A stretch of 9,314 nucleotides of DNA from DASUSF01 sp036375275 (GTDB lineage: Bacteria; Pseudomonadota; Alphaproteobacteria; Geminicoccales; Geminicoccaceae): NCBI GenBank assembly GCA_036375275.1, contig DASUSF010000348.1:1-9314 (forward strand), in the 5' to 3' direction. Below the pieces are notes generated by a model. That model saw only the letters and a list, made by a program, of their open reading frames with translations. It had not been told where the DNA came from and did no database searches. Positions 6,158 to 9,314 of the stretch are shown piece after piece. Numbering within the stretch: the stretch's first letter is position 1; the number at the start of each line of letters is the position of its first letter. The translations under genes and the position numbers were made by a program.

Positions 6158-7126
6158 ATGACCCCGGTCTTCCTCCTGTCGCTGCCCCGCTCAGGCTCGA
6201 CCTTCGTCCAGCGCGTGCTCGCGACCGATCCCGCCGTGGCCACGGCCTCGGAGCCGTGGATCATGCTGCCCCTGGTCTACGGCCGGCGCGCGTTCGGGAT
6301 CTACGCCGAGTACGGCCAGGAGTGGGCGACGGTGGCGTTCGAGGACTTCGAGGCCCGGCTGCCGGCTGGCGCGGCGGAGGTCGACGAGGCGATACGTCGC
6401 TATGCGCTGTACCTGTACGAGCGCGGCGGAGGCGGGGCGTCCCGGTACTTCGTCGACAAGACCCCGCGGTATGCCCTGATCGTCGACGATCTGCTCCGGA
6501 TCTTCCCCGACGCGAAGTTCGTCGTGCTCTGGCGCAACCCGCTCGCCGTCGTCGCCTCGATCCTCGAGACGTGGGGAAGGGGCGGCTTCAATCTGCACGA
6601 CTACTACATCGACCTCTACGGCGGGCTCGCGCGGCTGATCCAGGCGGCCGAGGCCGAGCCCGCGAGGCTGTGCCCCGTCCGCTACGAGGACCTGATCGAG
6701 ACGCCCGAGGCGGCGTGGCCCGGGGTGTTCGCGCACCTCGGCCTGGCCTACGAGCGGCACGCGCTGGATCGCTTCGGCACGATCGATCTCGACGCCCGGG
6801 TCGGCGATCAGACCGGCCGCCGCCGCTACGACCGGCCCAGCGCCGAGCCGTTGACCAAGTGGCGGGCCGCCCTGCACAACCCGTTGCGCCGGCGGTGGTG
6901 CGAGCGCTATCTGCGCTGGATCGGGTCGGAGCGGCTCGCGGTCATGGGCTACCGGCTGGACGACCTGCTCCGCGACCTGCACCATGTGCCGGCGAGCTGG
7001 AGCGGCCTCGGCCGCGATCTGATCTCCGCCACCCGGGGCGCCGCCTTCGGCGCGCTCGAGCTGCGCATGATGAAGGACAAGTTCGCCGATGCGCGCTCGG
7101 TCTCGGCCTTCGTCCCCCATCATTGA
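6158..7126 (+). CDS. Sulfotransferase 3 (Sulfotransfer_3-like family)
   Basis: The 322-residue product belongs to a different sulfotransferase branch from the other two. The 5'-phosphosulfate loop SLPRSGSTFVQRVL (8-21) has the PRSGST form. SEPW (31-34) is the conserved acidic motif found after the first helix in this branch. DKTPRY (100-105) and WRNPLAVVASIL (125-136) supply the 3'-phosphate site, with R126 and S134. RYEDLI (175-180) matches the late conserved segment. Related enzymes transfer sulfate from PAPS to sugars, lipids or proteins; the acceptor here is not evident. The C-terminal 50 residues are extra and basic. The gene starts 22 nt after the propeller gene without a clear ribosome binding site, and its last 38 nt overlap the next glycosyltransferase. 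Confidence 0.88.
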   Translation: MTPVFLLSLPRSGSTFVQRVLATDPAVATASEPWIMLPLVYGRRAFGIYAEYGQEWATVAFEDFEARLPAGAAEVDEAIRRYALYLYERGGGGASRYFVDKTPRYALIVDDLLRIFPDAKFVVLWRNPLAVVASILETWGRGGFNLHDYYIDLYGGLARLIQAAEAEPARLCPVRYEDLIETPEAAWPGVFAHLGLAYERHALDRFGTIDLDARVGDQTGRRRYDRPSAEPLTKWRAALHNPLRRRWCERYLRWIGSERLAVMGYRLDDLLRDLHHVPASWSGLGRDLISATRGAAFGALELRMMKDKFADARSVSAFVPHH

Positions 7127-8045
7127 GCCGGGCGCTGCGGGCCGCCCGGCCGGGGCGGCGGACGGGGGCGAACCGCTGGTCAGCGTGATCACGCCGGTCC
7201 GTAACGGCGCCCGCTTCCTGGAAAGCGCGATCGCATCCGTCCAGGAGCAGAGCCTGCAGGGCTTCGAGCACATCATCGTCGACGGCGCGTCGAGCGACGG
7301 CAGCCGCGAGATCGGCCACCGCTGGGCGGCGCGCGATTCCCGCGTGCTGTGCATCTCGGAGCCCGACCGGGGCCTGTACGACGCCCTCTTCAAGGGTCTG
7401 GAGCGGGCGGCGGCGCCGGTTTGCTGCTGGATCAACGCCGACGACCGGCTGATGCCCTGGGCGCTCGAGCTGGCCGTCCGGACGATGGCCGCGACCGGCG
7501 CCCGCTGGATCAGCGGGGTGCCGGCGGGGATGGATGCCGACGGGCTGGTGCACACGGTCGACGACGCGCGGTGGTATCCGCGCCGGCTGCTGCGCGCGGG
7601 GCTGTTCCACGCCCGCGGCCTCGGCTTCCTGCAGCAGGAAGGCACCTTCTTCGCCCGCGGCCTGGTCGACGAGCTCGGGCCAGACGCGCGGAGCGCGATC
7701 CGCTCCACCCGGCAGGCGGGCGACTTCCTGATGTGGGCCAGCTTCGCGCGCACCGACGCGCTCTATCTGGTGCCGACCGTGCTCGGCGCCTTCCGGCAGC
7801 ATGGCGACAACCTGACGCACGACCTCGCGCCCTACCTCGACGAGCTGCGGCAGGCCGGGCAGTGGATTCCGCCCGCGGCCCTCGGTGCGCTGATGCGGGC
7901 CGTGTGGTACCCGCTCGCCTGCCTCGTCCGGAAGCGCCGGCTGCGCGAGTGGCGGACGGTCGCCGAGCGCCTGCCGCCGCTCGCGGCGATCGCGGCGCGG
8001 GACCTCGCGCACCCACGCCCCACCCTCGCCCGGTCGGCCGGATGA
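7089..8045 (+). CDS. Family 2 glycosyltransferase A
   Basis: This 318-residue protein has a GT-A fold glycosyltransferase domain of family GT2. VSVITPVRNG (31-40) forms the first strand and nucleotide loop. DGASSDGS (65-72) is the nucleotide-sugar motif, EPDRGLYDAL (91-100) follows, and NADD (116-119) is the metal-binding DxD-type site. QQEGTFF (182-188), GDFLMW (211-216) and FRQHGDNLT (235-243) are typical of the acceptor and catalytic region. It should act on the cytoplasmic face of the inner membrane, adding one sugar to the lipid-linked repeat unit; donor and acceptor are unknown. ATG 7089 lies inside sulfotransferase 3, a 38-nt overlap. The next usable start, GTG 7185, would cut into the first strand, so ATG 7089 is preferred although residues 1-28 look unstructured. 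Codons within the overlap are less GC3-rich, as expected when the upstream gene dictates the bases. Confidence 0.9.
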   Translation: MRARSRPSSPIIEPGAAGRPAGAADGGEPLVSVITPVRNGARFLESAIASVQEQSLQGFEHIIVDGASSDGSREIGHRWAARDSRVLCISEPDRGLYDALFKGLERAAAPVCCWINADDRLMPWALELAVRTMAATGARWISGVPAGMDADGLVHTVDDARWYPRRLLRAGLFHARGLGFLQQEGTFFARGLVDELGPDARSAIRSTRQAGDFLMWASFARTDALYLVPTVLGAFRQHGDNLTHDLAPYLDELRQAGQWIPPAALGALMRAVWYPLACLVRKRRLREWRTVAERLPPLAAIAARDLAHPRPTLARSAG

Positions 8046-8869
8046 GCTCCGCGACGCCGCCCCGGGTGAGCGTGATCACCGCGGTCCTGAACGGCGCCCC
8101 GCAGATCGAGCGGACGATGCGGAGCGTGTTCGCGCAGACCTACCGTCCGATCGACTACGTCGTGATCGACGGCGGCTCGACCGACGGCACGCTCGCGATC
8201 GTCGAGCGCTACCGGGAGCGCCTCGCGCACTTCGAAACCGGCCCGGACGAGGGCATCAGCGACGCCTTCAACCGCGGTCTCGCGGTCGCTGCGGGCGATC
8301 TCGTGCAGTTCCTGAACGCCGACGACTGGCTGGAGCCGGAGCAGATCCAGGCGGCGGTGACCGTCCTCGATGAGACCGGCGCGGATTTCGCGTTCGGCGA
8401 CCTCGTGTACCACGCGCGGCGAGGGGAGCCGGTGCACCGGGTGCGCGGCGATCCAGACTACGCGCAGCGCCTCCGGACCGGCATGCCGGATGTCAACCAC
8501 CCGACGCTCCTCGCCCGGCGCCACGTCTACGACCGGATCGGCGGGTTCGCGCGCGCGCTCCGCTACACCATGGACTACGACTGGCTGCTGCGGGCGCACG
8601 CGGCCGGCTTCCGCGGGATCTACGCACCCGAGGTGGTCGGCCATATGACCCTCGGCGGCGCCGCCGACCGCCACTGGCAGCGCGCGCTCCTCGAGGTGAT
8701 GCAGGTGTCGCGGCGCCATGGCTGCCCGACCTCGACCGCCGCCGGCCTCCTCCTCTGGCGGCTCGGCAAGGGGAGCGCGCGCCGCGCGCTGGAACGGGCG
8801 CTGCCCGGGGCGCTGCCGGACCTGCTGCGCCGGCTCACCAACCCCCGGCTCTCGAAGCGGATCGGATGA
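8042..8869 (+). CDS. Family 2 glycosyltransferase B (WcaE-like)
   Basis: Starting at ATG 8042 the product has 275 residues. The frame is open far upstream, but glycosyltransferase A occupies that stretch, and 8042 forms an ATGA overlap with A's stop codon, so it is chosen as the start. Motifs in order are VSVITAVLNG (9-18), DGGSTDGT (43-50), GPDEGISDAFNRGL (67-80), NADDWL (92-97, metal site), NHPTLLARR (152-160) and YTMDYDWLLR (175-184), where D178 or D180 may be the catalytic base. This arrangement is common in GT2 enzymes of exopolysaccharide loci such as WcaE. It is related to glycosyltransferase A but clearly divergent, so the two probably add different sugars. Translation is likely coupled to the upstream gene, and it overlaps the next gene by another ATGA. 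Confidence 0.92.
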   Translation: MSSATPPRVSVITAVLNGAPQIERTMRSVFAQTYRPIDYVVIDGGSTDGTLAIVERYRERLAHFETGPDEGISDAFNRGLAVAAGDLVQFLNADDWLEPEQIQAAVTVLDETGADFAFGDLVYHARRGEPVHRVRGDPDYAQRLRTGMPDVNHPTLLARRHVYDRIGGFARALRYTMDYDWLLRAHAAGFRGIYAPEVVGHMTLGGAADRHWQRALLEVMQVSRRHGCPTSTAAGLLLWRLGKGSARRALERALPGALPDLLRRLTNPRLSKRIG

Positions 8870-9314
8870 GCGCCGTCGCACGCGAGCTTCCCGCCGGTCC
8901 GGGCGCGGTGCCGACGCTGGCGCCGATGCTGCAGCACGTGCTCTGCGTGCTGATCGTGGCCAGCGCGATCAAGGCGCCGCTCCACCTCCCCCTCTACTGG
9001 AACGCGGGGCTGCTGGTGCTCGGCCTGTTCGGCCTGATCTGCGTGCAATCGCTGCAGCGGATCTTCCTCTGGATGGTCCTGCTGATCGGGCTCGGCGCCG
9101 CCTTCGCCGTCACCCACGACCTCGGCGTCGGTACCCTCGCCCGGCTCGCCCAGCTGTTCCTGCTGGTCATGGCGACCAGCGTGATCGTCCGGATCGAGCC
9201 CGACCTCCTGCTCCGCTACCTCGTCCTCCTGATCCCGGCGATCGTGCTGATCTGGCTCGCCGAGACCTTCTGGCCGGAGCCGACCTTCCATGAGCGGACC
9301 GTGCTGGGCGAGGC
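8866..9314 (+). CDS. Polytopic membrane protein, probable Wzy/O-antigen polymerase (N-terminal part, cut by window end)
   Basis: ATG 8866 overlaps the stop of glycosyltransferase B as ATGA and opens a frame of 149 codons running off the window. After a soluble N-terminus of about 20 residues it shows five closely spaced hydrophobic segments at roughly 21-37, 45-62, 65-83, 91-109 and 113-132. A hydrophilic stretch follows (WPEPTFHERTVLGE, 136-149). Several short, tightly packed helices are typical of Wzy polymerases and O-antigen ligases, and a Wzy is otherwise missing from a locus that has Wzx and a Wzz-like protein. That makes polymerase the best guess. The diagnostic large periplasmic loop and Wzy_C region lie beyond the window, so a ligase or another membrane protein is possible. 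The reading frame is well supported by high GC3 and by overlap with the preceding gene. Confidence 0.75.
   Translation, partial: MSAVARELPAGPGAVPTLAPMLQHVLCVLIVASAIKAPLHLPLYWNAGLLVLGLFGLICVQSLQRIFLWMVLLIGLGAAFAVTHDLGVGTLARLAQLFLLVMATSVIVRIEPDLLLRYLVLLIPAIVLIWLAETFWPEPTFHERTVLGE

Noticed and set aside
6144..6161. Five-codon mini-ORF overlapping the start of sulfotransferase 3
   Set aside because: ATG and TGA are expected by chance at this length, and no ribosome binding site precedes it.
6191..7753. 520-codon minus-strand open frame across sulfotransferase 3 and glycosyltransferase A
   Set aside because: It spans two well-supported plus-strand genes, has low-complexity composition, and is explained by codon bias on the other strand.
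7349..8041. Upstream extension of glycosyltransferase B in the same frame
   Set aside because: The extension lies over the glycosyltransferase A domain and is Arg/Ala/Pro-rich noise. The ATGA overlap at 8042 and the VSVIT strand nine residues later mark the real start.
8620..9291. Minus-strand open frame opposite the probable polymerase start
   Set aside because: Charged, repetitive composition is the mirror of hydrophobic codons; the plus frame from 8866 gives clean membrane helices.

Overview
The window is GC-rich (roughly 70%) bacterial DNA with tightly packed genes and strong G/C preference at third codon positions. The incomplete clpX at the left edge has the wording of alphaproteobacterial ClpX, for example its LSVAVHNHYKRL segment, so a high-GC alphaproteobacterium is the best guess; genus cannot be read from this sequence. 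Apart from clpX, everything recognisable belongs to a Wzx/Wzy-type surface polysaccharide locus carrying an unusual number of sulfotransferases.

Layout. 1-342 (minus): N-terminal part of clpX. 343-580: divergent intergenic region with a perfect 26-bp tandem duplication and candidate promoters in both directions. 581-2390 (plus): a Wzz-like chain-length regulator followed after 10 nt by PAPS-type sulfotransferase 1. 2398-3783 (minus): a Wzx-type flippase, convergent with sulfotransferase 1 and separated from it by 7 nt. 3784-4058: divergent intergenic region of lower GC with a codon-like three-base pattern and a possible 42-residue ORF. 4059-9314 (plus): one compact, mostly overlapping run of sulfotransferase 2, an uncharacterised beta-propeller protein, sulfotransferase 3, two GT2 glycosyltransferases and the start of a polytopic membrane protein that is probably the Wzy polymerase, cut by the window end.

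How it may work (inference). GT2 enzymes extend a lipid-linked repeat unit in the cytoplasm, PAPS-dependent sulfotransferases decorate it, Wzx flips it, Wzy polymerises it and Wzz sets the chain length. The product would be a sulfated exopolysaccharide, capsule or O-antigen. The least explained component is the beta-propeller protein at 4969-6135. It sits between two sulfotransferase genes and has histidines on several predicted inner strands, with a partial and incomplete resemblance to PAPS-independent aryl sulfotransferases. The initiating sugar-phosphate transferase, sugar-nucleotide genes and PAPS synthesis genes are not in the window. No RNA genes, insertion sequences or CRISPR arrays were seen.
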